A DNA stretch of 13,162 nucleotides from Flavobacteriales bacterium (GTDB lineage Bacteria > Bacteroidota > Bacteroidia > Flavobacteriales_E > Vicingaceae). The notes under the pieces are model-generated. The model made no database searches. It was not told the origin of the DNA and was given only the letters and a program-made list of their open reading frames with translations. The stretch spans positions 1-13,162 of the forward strand of contig DNDT01000426.1 in assembly GCA_003487525.1 (NCBI GenBank), in the 5' to 3' direction. Positions 1 to 7,599 of the stretch are shown in pieces. The stretch's first letter is position 1, and each line of letters opens with the position of its first letter. A program made the position numbers and the translations under genes.

Positions 1-194
1 AACACATCCTGATTTTTCCCATCCATTGTAAAGTTGGAAGGGTCGTGATGCAGTATATCGAAATACATCGCCACCATAAAGTCCGCACAACCCAGGGAAG
101 CACCTGGATGTCCTGAGTTGACGGCATGTACCATTCTGATCACATCTCTTCTTACCTGATTTGAGATATTTTGAAGTTCCTCAATTTGAGCCAT
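1..194 (-). CDS. Transketolase N-terminal subunit, partial (first 64 codons)
   Basis: The reverse strand reads in frame from an ATG at 194 to the window edge with no stop, beginning MAQIEELQNISNQVRRDV. Residues 27-35 read SGHPGASLG, the thiamine diphosphate/substrate-binding SGHPG motif of transketolases, with His29 as the conserved histidine. LGCADFMVAMYFD follows, as expected for the N-terminal half. In many Bacteroidota and Gram-positive bacteria transketolase is split into two polypeptides of roughly 280 and 320 residues. This start is typical of the split form, but the second subunit lies outside the window, so the split is inferred. The enzyme moves two-carbon ketol units in the pentose phosphate pathway in the cytoplasm. 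The gene diverges from ychF across about 155 bases. Confidence 0.88.
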   Translation of the reverse strand, partial: MAQIEELQNISNQVRRDVIRMVHAVNSGHPGASLGCADFMVAMYFDILHHDPSNFTMDGKNQDV

Positions 195-216
195 ATAACT
201 AGGTGTAATGCGAGGG

Positions 217-234
217 TTAGATTTGAAAATCTAA
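217..234. repeat. Perfect short inverted repeat in the tkt/ychF divergent region
   Basis: TTAGATTT at 217-224 and AAATCTAA at 227-234 are perfect 8-base reverse complements around a 2-base centre. The element lies 23 bases before the transketolase ATG and 116 bases before the ychF ATG. It is AT-rich, so chance is possible. It could be an operator for the divergent pair. The plus strand also reads TAGATTTG (218-225), which fits the Bacteroidota -7 consensus TAnnTTTG, but I see no TTG at the right upstream distance. Confidence 0.35.
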
Positions 235-318
235 AAGTAGATGAAATTGAAGAGGCTCATTGACAATGTTGAAAACTTTTAAAAAATTGAATGCTCTGGT
301 TAGGGGAGACTTTAGTCG

Positions 319-326
319 TATATTTG
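319..326 (+). promoter_or_regulatory. Candidate Bacteroidota -7 promoter element for ychF
   Basis: TATATTTG is an exact match to TAnnTTTG, the -7 element used by the primary sigma factor of Bacteroidota. It would start transcription near 332 and give a leader of about 18 bases before the ATG at 350. The expected -33 TTG is poor: only CTGG at 296-299 lies at the right distance. The position supports translation from 350, because the longer reading frame starting with TTG at 260 would begin upstream of this promoter. Confidence 0.45.
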
Positions 327-349
327 CGCCCTTTTTTAAATCAACAATT

Positions 350-1447
350 ATGGGGCTTAAATGCGGAATTGTAGGACTACCAAATGTTGGAAAATCCACC
401 TTGTTCAACCTCTTGTCCAATGCCAAGGCGCAATCGGCAAATTTTCCTTTTTGTACCATTGAACCGAATATTGGCGTTACAAGTGTACCGGACGAGCGGC
501 TAAATGCACTGGCCAAATTGGTTCACCCCGAGCGCATTGTACCCGCAACCGTGGATATTGTTGATATTGCGGGTCTGGTAAAAGGGGCCAGCAAAGGAGA
601 GGGACTTGGAAATAAATTTTTGGCAAACATCAGGGAAACGGATGCCATATTGCATGTGATCAGATGTTTTGACGATGAAAATGTCGTTCACGTTGACGGG
701 TCGATTAATCCGATCAGGGATAAAGAAACCATAGATTTTGAGCTCCAGTTAAAGGACCTGGAGTCACTCGAGAAAAAAGCCGAACGCTTGAAAAGAGCGG
801 CTTCCACAGGCGATAAAGATGCAAAAAAAGCTGTGGCTGTATTGGATGTATACAAGAAGCATATGGAAAAGGGAATGCCCGCAAGAACGGCACCTGTCGA
901 TGAAGCGGATAAGGTAATTATTGAGGACGCTTTTCTGTTAACGGTAAAACCTGTGATGTACATCTGTAATGTTGATGAGAAGTCGGTTCTGACTGGAAAT
1001 GACTATACGAGGAAGGTAGAGGAAATAGCTCAACGGGAAGGGGCTGAAGTGCTGATTATTGCCGGAAAACTTGAAGCGGAAATCACCGAGTTGGAAGATC
1101 CGGAAGAACGCGCCATGTTTCTGGAGGATGCAGGACTGAATGAACCCGGAATGAACAAGCTTATTAAGTCTGCTTACAAACTCTTAAATCTTTCCACATA
1201 TTTTACAGCCGGCGTCAAGGAAGTAAGGGCATGGACCATCGAAAATGGAATGACTGCCCCGCAGGCCGCCGGGGTCATACACACCGATTTTCAAAAGGGG
1301 TTCATTAAAGCAGAAGTGATAAAATTCAGTGATTATATTTCATACGGTTCTGAGCAGGCGGTAAAAGAGGCCGGCAAAATGAGCATGGAAGGAAAGGAAT
1401 ACAAAGTCGAAGACGGTGACGTGATGAATTTCAAATTCAACGTTTAA
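350..1447 (+). CDS. ychF: Ribosome-binding ATPase YchF (Obg family P-loop protein)
   Basis: The 365-residue product matches the usual YchF length of about 363. It opens [17 protein letters not shown], with Walker A at residues 9-16. DIAG at 72-75 is the G3 motif, and NVDE at 207-210 replaces the NKxD guanine-specifying motif. That change is the reason YchF prefers ATP over other Obg-type proteins that use GTP. A helical insertion spans about 130-180, and a TGS domain covers about 284-363 ([13 protein letters not shown] onward). YchF binds ribosomes and is linked to stress responses and to leaderless translation in other bacteria. The frame stays open upstream to a TTG at 260, but those 30 extra residues (MTMLKTFKKLNAL...) have no counterpart in the family and precede the likely promoter, so ATG 350 is chosen. 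The gene appears to be transcribed alone. Confidence 0.97.
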   Translation: MGLKCGIVGLPNVGKSTLFNLLSNAKAQSANFPFCTIEPNIGVTSVPDERLNALAKLVHPERIVPATVDIVDIAGLVKGASKGEGLGNKFLANIRETDAILHVIRCFDDENVVHVDGSINPIRDKETIDFELQLKDLESLEKKAERLKRAASTGDKDAKKAVAVLDVYKKHMEKGMPARTAPVDEADKVIIEDAFLLTVKPVMYICNVDEKSVLTGNDYTRKVEEIAQREGAEVLIIAGKLEAEITELEDPEERAMFLEDAGLNEPGMNKLIKSAYKLLNLSTYFTAGVKEVRAWTIENGMTAPQAAGVIHTDFQKGFIKAEVIKFSDYISYGSEQAVKEAGKMSMEGKEYKVEDGDVMNFKFNV

Positions 1448-1539
1448 TAAAATCACACGTCAAAATATCTGCGTCTTTTTCGATGAATGGTTGAAATCAA
1501 GGGACTGATTTACTGGATTAATTGTTCATAAAACACTGG

Positions 1540-1560
1540 ATTTCATTGATAAAATGAAAT
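1540..1560. repeat. AT-rich hairpin downstream of ychF
   Basis: ATTTCATT (1540-1547) and AATGAAAT (1553-1560) are perfect reverse complements around a 5-base loop. It sits 92 bases after the ychF stop. The stem is nearly all A/T and no T-run follows, so it is a poor intrinsic terminator. It might be a transcript-end stabiliser or chance in AT-rich DNA. Confidence 0.3.
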
Positions 1561-1801
1561 TATTGGCATGTCCTGATTTAAAACACAATTGAAAATTGAG
1601 CGGATGATAACATTCAGGGATTTCGAGGGAACTAGATAACCATCAGAAATACAGGTAATTAAGACTTTCTTGTTTTGCCTGATTTTTGCGAGCTGCCGGG
1701 ATTGAACCATAAAAATTTAAGCCCTTCTTGCATTTGTTTAGATAAAAAGTTTGAAGCCTTTACTGTGAACGAATTGTTGAAAAGTCTGTATTGATTGGAC
1801 T

Positions 1802-1830
1802 TTTGAGGGCATTAAAAATTTCTAATTTAG
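1802..1830 (+). promoter_or_regulatory. Weak promoter candidate for the parE operon
   Basis: TTTG (1802-1805) is followed after 17 bases by TAATTTAG (1823-1830). This differs from the Bacteroidota -7 consensus TAnnTTTG at one position. The spacing is at the short end of what has been reported for Flavobacterium promoters. It would start transcription near 1837, inside the hairpin described next. No exact consensus match was found elsewhere in the gap, so this is only the best of several imperfect candidates. Confidence 0.22.
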
Positions 1831-1868
1831 CCCGTGTGACATGCGATATCCGTATGTTGGGCTGAAAT
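1825..1868 (+). promoter_or_regulatory. Compound hairpin immediately upstream of parE
   Basis: An outer stem pairs ATTT (1825-1828) and AGCCC (1829-1833) with GGGCT (1859-1863) and AAAT (1865-1868). An inner stem pairs ACATGCG (1839-1845) with CGTATGT (1851-1857), with one G-U pair and a 5-base loop ATATC. A GTGTG bulge lies on the left side, a single T (1858) on the right, and G1864 is bulged. The structure ends 12 bases before the parE ATG. It could be a 5' leader structure affecting translation, or a two-part operator in DNA. Function is unknown. Confidence 0.4.
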
Positions 1869-1880
1869 GCTAATAACCAA

Positions 1881-3812
1881 ATGTCAGAAAACGTAACCTA
1901 TACCGAAGATAACATTCGATCACTTGATTGGAAGGAACACATCCGAATGCGTCCAGGAATGTACATTGGGAAACTCGGGGATGGTTCTGCTGCAGATGAC
2001 GGTATCTACGTATTGCTAAAGGAAGTCATTGATAATTGCGTCGATGAATACGTAATGGGCAATGGAAAATCCATTGAAGTTACCATAAACGACGGTGAGG
2101 TAAAGGTGCGGGATTATGGACGCGGCATCCCGTTGGGTAAGGTGATAGATTGTGTGTCAAAAATCAATACCGGAGGAAAATACGATACAAAAGCATTTAA
2201 AAAATCGGTAGGACTGAATGGAGTAGGAACGAAAGCGGTAAATGCACTGTCCCGATATTTTAAGGCCGATGTGGTCAGGGAAGGAAAAAGGAAGGTAGCC
2301 GAGTTTGAGTTCGGTGAACTGAAAAACGATCAGGCCATTGAAGACTCCACCCTGAGAAAAGGAACCAAAATAACCTTCGTTCCCGACGAAGCGATTTTCC
2401 ACAATTTTCATTTCAGAACCCAGCATGTTGAGCGCCTGCTATGGACTTACGCTTATCTTAATCGAGGGCTGACCATTTATTTTAATGGTGAAAAAATTCA
2501 TTCTGAAAACGGTTTGTTGGATCTATTGGAAAGATCCCTCTCTAGCAAGGTACTTTATCCGATTATTCACCTTGAAAGTGAAGACATTGAAGTCGCCCTG
2601 ACGCACACAAATGCTTACGGAGAAGAATATTACTCCTTTGTCAATGGTCAGCATACGACACAGGGCGGAACACATCAGGCCGCTTTCAGAGAAGCCATCG
2701 TAAAAGTCATCCGTGAGTTTTATGGCAAGGAATACGATTCTGTGGATATCAGGGCTTCCATTCTCGGTGCCATTTCCATCAAAGTGATGGAACCGATTTT
2801 TGAGTCACAGACAAAAACAAAACTGGGCTCGAATGAAATGTCGCCTGGTGGTATTACCATACGGAGCTTTATCATCGATTTTTTAAAGAAGGAATTAGAC
2901 AACTACCTGCATAAGAATACCGAAACCGCTGACGCCATTCAACGAAAGATTCTGCAATCCGAGCGAGAGCGAAAAGACATGGCCGGCATCAAGAAACTTG
3001 CCAGGGAACGCGCTAAAAAAGCGGGCCTGCACAATAAAAAACTTCGCGATTGCCGGATTCACTTTGATGAAGACAAGAAAGAGCGAAGAACGGAGTCAAC
3101 ACTTTTTATTACCGAGGGAGACTCCGCGAGCGGGTCCATTACAAAGTCAAGGGACGTAAATACCCAGGCCGTTTTCAGTTTGAAGGGAAAGCCACTTAAT
3201 TCATATGGCCTTACCAAGAAGATTGTCTATGAGAATGAAGAGTTCAACTTGCTTCAATCAGCGCTGAATATCGAAGAAGGTCTGGAAGGGCTTCGATACA
3301 ACAATATTGTTTTGGCAACTGATGCCGACGTTGACGGTATGCACATACGATTGCTGCTCATTACGTTTTTCCTTCAATTCTTCCCTGATTTGGTCAAGCA
3401 AGGACATTTGTACGTATTGCAAACGCCCTTGTTCAGAGTGCGAGACAAGAAGCAGACCTTTTACTGTTACTCGGAAACGGAAAAAGCAGAATCCATCGCA
3501 AAGCTTTCGGGAAAACCGGAAATAACTCGATTTAAAGGTCTGGGAGAAATTTCGCCGGATGAGTTCAGTCATTTCATCGGAGAGGACATTCGCCTTGATC
3601 CTGTTATGGTTGGAACCGATGCCCCTATTGATGAATTGCTCGAATTTTACATGGGCAAGAACACACCTGAAAGGCAAAAATTCATTATTGAAAGACTCCG
3701 GGTAGAACAGGACATCATTGTCGAAGAGGTAAAAAATGAGTCCATCGAGGCTTTTGAAGAACAGGAGAAAGAGCATTTATCCGAGAAAAAACTAGAGAAA
3801 AAAGCGTCCTAA
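1881..3812 (+). CDS. parE: DNA topoisomerase IV subunit B (ATPase subunit)
   Basis: This 643-residue type IIA topoisomerase B subunit powers strand passage for chromosome decatenation with ParC. The N-terminal GHKL ATPase domain shows RPGMYIG (24-30), catalytic Glu48 and Mg-binding Asn52 in the KEVIDN stretch, the DYGRGIP loop (78-84) and the ATP-lid GLNGVG (111-116). QTKTKLG (310-316) supplies the transducer lysine (Lys312). The TOPRIM domain has EGDSA (412-416) and the metal triad DADVD (481-485). [12 protein letters not shown] lies at 551-562. The length fits ParE (about 630) rather than GyrB of proteobacteria (about 800), which carries an extra insert absent here. The last 25 residues are charged and probably flexible. 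The ATG is well supported by the family N-terminus. The stop is 3 bases before parC. The gene could be named a GyrB-like subunit by some pipelines, but pairing with the ParC-like product favours ParE. Confidence 0.95.
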   Translation: MSENVTYTEDNIRSLDWKEHIRMRPGMYIGKLGDGSAADDGIYVLLKEVIDNCVDEYVMGNGKSIEVTINDGEVKVRDYGRGIPLGKVIDCVSKINTGGKYDTKAFKKSVGLNGVGTKAVNALSRYFKADVVREGKRKVAEFEFGELKNDQAIEDSTLRKGTKITFVPDEAIFHNFHFRTQHVERLLWTYAYLNRGLTIYFNGEKIHSENGLLDLLERSLSSKVLYPIIHLESEDIEVALTHTNAYGEEYYSFVNGQHTTQGGTHQAAFREAIVKVIREFYGKEYDSVDIRASILGAISIKVMEPIFESQTKTKLGSNEMSPGGITIRSFIIDFLKKELDNYLHKNTETADAIQRKILQSERERKDMAGIKKLARERAKKAGLHNKKLRDCRIHFDEDKKERRTESTLFITEGDSASGSITKSRDVNTQAVFSLKGKPLNSYGLTKKIVYENEEFNLLQSALNIEEGLEGLRYNNIVLATDADVDGMHIRLLLITFFLQFFPDLVKQGHLYVLQTPLFRVRDKKQTFYCYSETEKAESIAKLSGKPEITRFKGLGEISPDEFSHFIGEDIRLDPVMVGTDAPIDELLEFYMGKNTPERQKFIIERLRVEQDIIVEEVKNESIEAFEEQEKEHLSEKKLEKKAS

Positions 3813-3815
3813 GTT

Positions 3816-6491
3816 ATGTCAGAGGTAGAAGGAGGAGATTTACATGAAGATGAAGGACCGCTTCAATCAGTTCCGGAAGATTCCAACCTGGACCAGGTTA
3901 TTCAGATTTCGGGAATGTATCAGGATTGGTTTCTTGATTACGCTTCCTACGTCATTCTTGAACGTGCCGTTCCGCATCTTCATGACGGTTTAAAACCTGT
4001 TCAGCGAAGGATACTTCATTCACTCAAGGAACTGGACGATGGCCGCTACAATAAGGTGGCGAACGTAATTGGCAACACCATGAAGTATCACCCTCACGGA
4101 GATGCTTCCATTGGAGATGCAATTGTCCAGTTGGGCCAGAAAGACTTACTGCTGGATACACAGGGCAACTGGGGCAATATTTACACCGGGGATGGTTCAG
4201 CGGCTCCGAGATATATTGAAGTCCGGCTCTCCAAGTTTGCCCTCGATATAATGTTTAACCCCAAGACGACTGTATGGTCGTCGTCATATGACGGGCGTGG
4301 AAAAGAACCGGTAACCTTGCCGGCAAAGTTTCCCTTGCTCCTGGCTCAGGGTGTTGAAGGGATAGCCGTGGGTATGGCATGCAAGATTTTGCCCCACAAT
4401 TTTAACGAACTTATAGACGCCTCCATCCAATCCCTGAAGGGAAAGAACGTCAACATATTTCCCGATTTTCTGACCGGGGGAATGGCTGATTTCACTAGTT
4501 ACAATGGAGGTTTGAGGGGAGGACGAATCAGGGTACGTGCCCGTATTGAAAAGCTGGACAAAAAAACTCTTGTTATCAGGGAAATTCCTTTTGGCACGAC
4601 CACAACGTCCTTGATCGAATCAATTGTGCGGGCCAATGACAAGAATAAGATCAAGGTTAAAAAAGTCGAGGATAATACGGCCGAAGAAGTCGAAGTGCGC
4701 ATTTACCTTCCCTCCGATGTGAGTCCGGATAAAATGATAGATGCACTCTATGCATTTACCGACTGTGAGGTATCAATTTCTCCGAATGCCGCCGTTATTG
4801 AAAACGATAAACCCCGGTTTATTGATGTCAATGAAATGCTACGCATTTCAACTCGGAGAACCCTGGAATTGCTGGAGTGGGAGTTAAAAATCAAGCAGGG
4901 TGAGTTGGAGGAGATGTGGCATTTTGCTTCATTGGAGAAAATATTCATTGAGAACAGAATCTATCGTGATATTGAGGAATGTGAGACCTGGGAAGCCATA
5001 TTAGAGGCAATTCACAAAGGACTTAAACCGCACATAAAGCACTTGCTCAGAGCTGTTACCGATGAGGATGTTACCCGCCTGACCGAGATTCGAATCAAAC
5101 GAATTTCAAAGTTTGATTCGATGAAGGCGGAGGAGAAAATAGCATCCCTGGAAAATGAAATAGAAGAAGTAAAAAACAATATAGCAACCATTACCGATTA
5201 TACGATCGCTTATTTTAAAGAGCTCAAGCGCAAATACGGTAAGGGAAGGGAACGCAAAACAGAGATTAAAATCTTTGATACCATTGAGGCGGCAAAGGTC
5301 GCGGTTGCGAACGCCAGGTTGCAAATGAACAAGGAGGAGGGCTTTATTGGCATAGGGTTAAAACGGAATGAATCGGAATTCGTTTGTGATTGTTCGGATA
5401 TCGATGACATCATCGTTTTTCGAAAGGATGGAAAAATGATGGTGACAAAGGTTTCACAAAAAGCCTATGTTGGAAAAGACATCATTCACGCCAACGTCTG
5501 GAAAAAAGGGGACGAGCGAACGGTGTACAACATGATATACACGGACGGTAAGAACGGCGCGGCAATGATGAAACGTTTTTCGGTTAATTCCATTACCCGG
5601 GACAAGGAATATGATCTTACGAAGGGAAAGGATGGGTCTAACGTTCTTTATTTCACTGCAAACCCGAATGGAGAAGCGGAGGTGGTGTCAATAATCCTCA
5701 GGGCCAAGCCAAAACTGAAGAAATTAAAGCTTGATCTCGATTTTTCGGAACTTGCAATCAAAGGAAGAGCGGCTGGCGGAAATATCTTAACCAAACACAC
5801 CATCAACAAAATTGTTCAAAAGGAGCAAGGTGTGTCAACACTTGGTGCCCGGAAAATCTGGTTTGATGATGCGGTTCAGCGATTAAACACGGACGAGAGA
5901 GGAACTTATCTCGGTGCATTTAAAGGAGAGGATAAGATACTGACCATCATGCAATCGGGGCATTACATGTTGAGCAGTTTTGATCTTTCAACGAGATTTG
6001 ATGACGACATGATCCTTATTCAGAAGTGGGATCCACAGACGATTGTTTCAGTAATCTATTTTGAAGGAGAAAAAGAGAATTTTTACGTCAAGCGGTTTGA
6101 GATAGAACCTACAGAAAACAAAACACTCTTCATCAGTGAAAAGGAAGGATCTTATCTGGAGCGCGTAACCACCAATAGTAAGCCTGTTGTGACCCTCCAG
6201 TTTACAAAACCCAAAAACAAGGATGCAAGAAAAGCCGAAACCATCGATCTCAATGAATTTATTGCGGTTAAAGGGTTAAAAGCAATGGGTAACAGGTTGT
6301 CTCCCCACCATATCAAGAGCATTGAACTGGAAGAGACAGAAGAGGAAGGAGCCGACAAGGATGAAGCAATTGAAGCTGAAGAAAACGATGGTTTTGATGC
6401 GCCAGAAGAAAATGTAAAAAGAACACCGAAAATACCTGAAGAAAAAACCGACGACCCAGGCGAGGAAAAGAACCAAATGACCTTGTTTTAA
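3816..6491 (+). CDS. parC: DNA topoisomerase IV subunit A (ParC-like)
   Basis: The 891-residue subunit performs DNA cleavage and religation. The winged-helix/tower part includes DGLKPVQRRIL (57-67), HPHGD (92-96) and the active-site Tyr133 in APRYIE. Residues about 340-485 contain the helical exit-gate region with a coiled stretch (SLENEIEEVKNNIATI). Residues about 505-835 look like a beta-pinwheel DNA-wrapping domain. A canonical GyrA box is not visible; a GR-rich turn at 650-655 (RAAGGN, after KG) may be a blade remnant. An acidic, disordered-looking tail (about 837-886) ends in QMTLF. The protein is longer than E. coli ParC (752), mainly through the C-terminal part. Around the quinolone pocket the usual Ser is Ala97, while acidic Asp101 is kept. 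It begins 3 bases after parE and ends 5 bases before the rhomboid gene. Confidence 0.94.
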   Translation: MSEVEGGDLHEDEGPLQSVPEDSNLDQVIQISGMYQDWFLDYASYVILERAVPHLHDGLKPVQRRILHSLKELDDGRYNKVANVIGNTMKYHPHGDASIGDAIVQLGQKDLLLDTQGNWGNIYTGDGSAAPRYIEVRLSKFALDIMFNPKTTVWSSSYDGRGKEPVTLPAKFPLLLAQGVEGIAVGMACKILPHNFNELIDASIQSLKGKNVNIFPDFLTGGMADFTSYNGGLRGGRIRVRARIEKLDKKTLVIREIPFGTTTTSLIESIVRANDKNKIKVKKVEDNTAEEVEVRIYLPSDVSPDKMIDALYAFTDCEVSISPNAAVIENDKPRFIDVNEMLRISTRRTLELLEWELKIKQGELEEMWHFASLEKIFIENRIYRDIEECETWEAILEAIHKGLKPHIKHLLRAVTDEDVTRLTEIRIKRISKFDSMKAEEKIASLENEIEEVKNNIATITDYTIAYFKELKRKYGKGRERKTEIKIFDTIEAAKVAVANARLQMNKEEGFIGIGLKRNESEFVCDCSDIDDIIVFRKDGKMMVTKVSQKAYVGKDIIHANVWKKGDERTVYNMIYTDGKNGAAMMKRFSVNSITRDKEYDLTKGKDGSNVLYFTANPNGEAEVVSIILRAKPKLKKLKLDLDFSELAIKGRAAGGNILTKHTINKIVQKEQGVSTLGARKIWFDDAVQRLNTDERGTYLGAFKGEDKILTIMQSGHYMLSSFDLSTRFDDDMILIQKWDPQTIVSVIYFEGEKENFYVKRFEIEPTENKTLFISEKEGSYLERVTTNSKPVVTLQFTKPKNKDARKAETIDLNEFIAVKGLKAMGNRLSPHHIKSIELEETEEEGADKDEAIEAEENDGFDAPEENVKRTPKIPEEKTDDPGEEKNQMTLF

Positions 6492-6496
6492 CAAGA

Positions 6497-7117
6497 ATGT
6501 CTATAACGCTGATCATAGTTATAATAACAGTAGTTGTATCTCTTATGGCTATGAATAACAGGGAGCTTTTTTCAAAACTTCTGTTCAGTCCATTCCAGGT
6601 ATTTCACAGCAAAGAATATTACAGGATCCTAACTCATGCGGCAATACATGGGGGTTGGGTGCATTTGTTTGTGAATATGTATGTTCTTTACATATTCGGC
6701 CAAACAGCCGAACGTTATTTTGGATTGTATGATGGAACGCTTGGTGAATTCAGGTACGTAATTTTATATCTGGGCGGAATAGTGTTCGCCACACTTCCAT
6801 CCTTGAAAAAACACAAGGACAATTTTTCATACAATTCTGTCGGAGCTTCCGGTGCGGTAAGTGCGGTATTGTTCTCATGCATCGCATTTGATCCCACGAT
6901 GCCGATCATTTTTATTTTTCTTCCCATACCCATGCCGGCCATATTGTTTGGTGTGCTGTACCTGGTCTATGAAGCATACATGGATAAGAATTCGAAAGAT
7001 TCGATTGCGCATGATGCACATTATTACGGTGCCGTATTCGGCATCCTTTATACCTTTATGAGTCTTCCCAGTTCATTTATGAACTTTATCGGGCAGATAA
7101 TGGACTACCTATTATGA
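6497..7117 (+). CDS. Rhomboid family intramembrane serine protease
   Basis: The 206-residue membrane protein has about six hydrophobic segments, the first at residues 3-19. It carries the complete rhomboid signature. THAAIHGGWVHLFVN (46-60) aligns with the corresponding segment of E. coli GlpG, with His51, His56 and Asn60 matching GlpG His145, His150 and Asn154 (the oxyanion region). GASG (116-119) contains the catalytic Ser118, and His175 in AHYYGAVFG is the catalytic histidine with the Gly178/Gly182 packing motif. The enzyme should cleave transmembrane segments of substrate proteins inside the inner membrane. It has no extra soluble domain, so it is a minimal rhomboid. The ATG is 5 bases after the parC stop, and its stop overlaps the next start (ATGA). 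No substrate is suggested by the neighbours. Confidence 0.9.
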   Translation: MSITLIIVIITVVVSLMAMNNRELFSKLLFSPFQVFHSKEYYRILTHAAIHGGWVHLFVNMYVLYIFGQTAERYFGLYDGTLGEFRYVILYLGGIVFATLPSLKKHKDNFSYNSVGASGAVSAVLFSCIAFDPTMPIIFIFLPIPMPAILFGVLYLVYEAYMDKNSKDSIAHDAHYYGAVFGILYTFMSLPSSFMNFIGQIMDYLL

Positions 7118-7599
7118 AAGTACTATTTCTTGACAGGGACGGTATTATCAATGTTGAACGGGGTGAATATACCTTTCTGATTCAGGACTTTTCATTCGCA
7201 GACAACCTGTTTTCATTTTTAATGTCGTTTATAAACAAGGGGTATAAAATAATCGTGGTCACAAACCAGGGCGGAATTGACAAAGGTTTGTACAGCAAGG
7301 ATGATGTAAATGACCTTCACTCCTGGATGACAAATGAGTTGAACAACAGGGGAATAGAGGTGCTTGAGATTTATTATTGCCCGCATCACGACACGATACA
7401 GAATTGCCTTTGCAGAAAGCCCAAAAGTCTGTTGTTTGAAAAGAGCATTGCACGATTCGGTATTGACCCCGTAAAATCACTGATGATCGGAGATAATCAG
7501 CGAGACCTGGATGCTGCTTCAAAATGTGGAATCAAGGGGTTTCTGGTGAATTCCAATCCTGACTGGAATGAAGTACGGATATCTGAAATGCTCAAATGA
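7114..7599 (+). CDS. HAD-IIIA phosphatase, GmhB / histidinol-phosphatase-like
   Basis: This 161-residue cytoplasmic phosphatase has all four HAD motifs: LDRDG with nucleophile Asp7 and general acid Asp9, TNQ (50-52), RKP with Lys102, and GDNQRDLD with Asp127 and Asp131. A zinc-binding set Cys89-x-His91...Cys98-x-Cys100 is typical of the D-glycero-D-manno-heptose-1,7-bisphosphate 7-phosphatase (GmhB) and HisB-N group. The loop between His91 and Cys98 is 6 residues, shorter than the 12 of E. coli GmhB. No heptose or histidine gene is adjacent, so the substrate cannot be chosen from context. It is translationally coupled on both sides by ATGA overlaps. The family call is firm and the substrate is open. 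Confidence 0.88.
   Translation: MKVLFLDRDGIINVERGEYTFLIQDFSFADNLFSFLMSFINKGYKIIVVTNQGGIDKGLYSKDDVNDLHSWMTNELNNRGIEVLEIYYCPHHDTIQNCLCRKPKSLLFEKSIARFGIDPVKSLMIGDNQRDLDAASKCGIKGFLVNSNPDWNEVRISEMLK

Larger units (their letters stand above)
1448..1880. other. 433-base intergenic region without a convincing gene
   Basis: This AT-rich stretch separates ychF from the topoisomerase IV operon. Only trivial frames occur, such as 12 codons from 1554 and 11 codons from about 1603, and neither shows coding character. It holds an AT-rich perfect hairpin (1540-1560), a tRNA-3'-end-like string on the minus strand near 1688-1708 that does not fold into a tRNA arm, and a compound hairpin ending 13 bases before parE. 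I see no other supported element. Confidence 0.7.

Noticed and set aside
260..349. In-frame 30-codon N-terminal extension of YchF starting with TTG.
   Set aside because: The family begins at MGLKCGIVG, the extension has no family counterpart, the start would be TTG, and the likely promoter lies at 319-326 inside it.
1554..1592. 12-codon frame MKLLACPDLKHN in the ychF-parE gap.
   Set aside because: Too short, lacks a supporting promoter or family, and starts inside the AT-rich hairpin.
1688..1708. String resembling the 3' end of a tRNA on the minus strand (GGTTCAATCCCGGCAGCTCGC).
   Set aside because: The loop TTCAATC fits a T-arm loop, but the stem before it does not pair with the bases after it, and no anticodon or D-arm is found upstream. 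It may be a decayed fragment or chance.
3258..3776. 172-codon minus-strand open frame inside parE.
   Set aside because: It is antisense to the conserved TOPRIM region of parE, whose motifs explain the sequence. The antisense product has no recognisable domain.
4282..4293. Perfect 12-base palindrome CGTCATATGACG within parC.
   Set aside because: It lies in conserved coding sequence (SYDGRG) and a palindrome of this length is not surprising in 13 kb.
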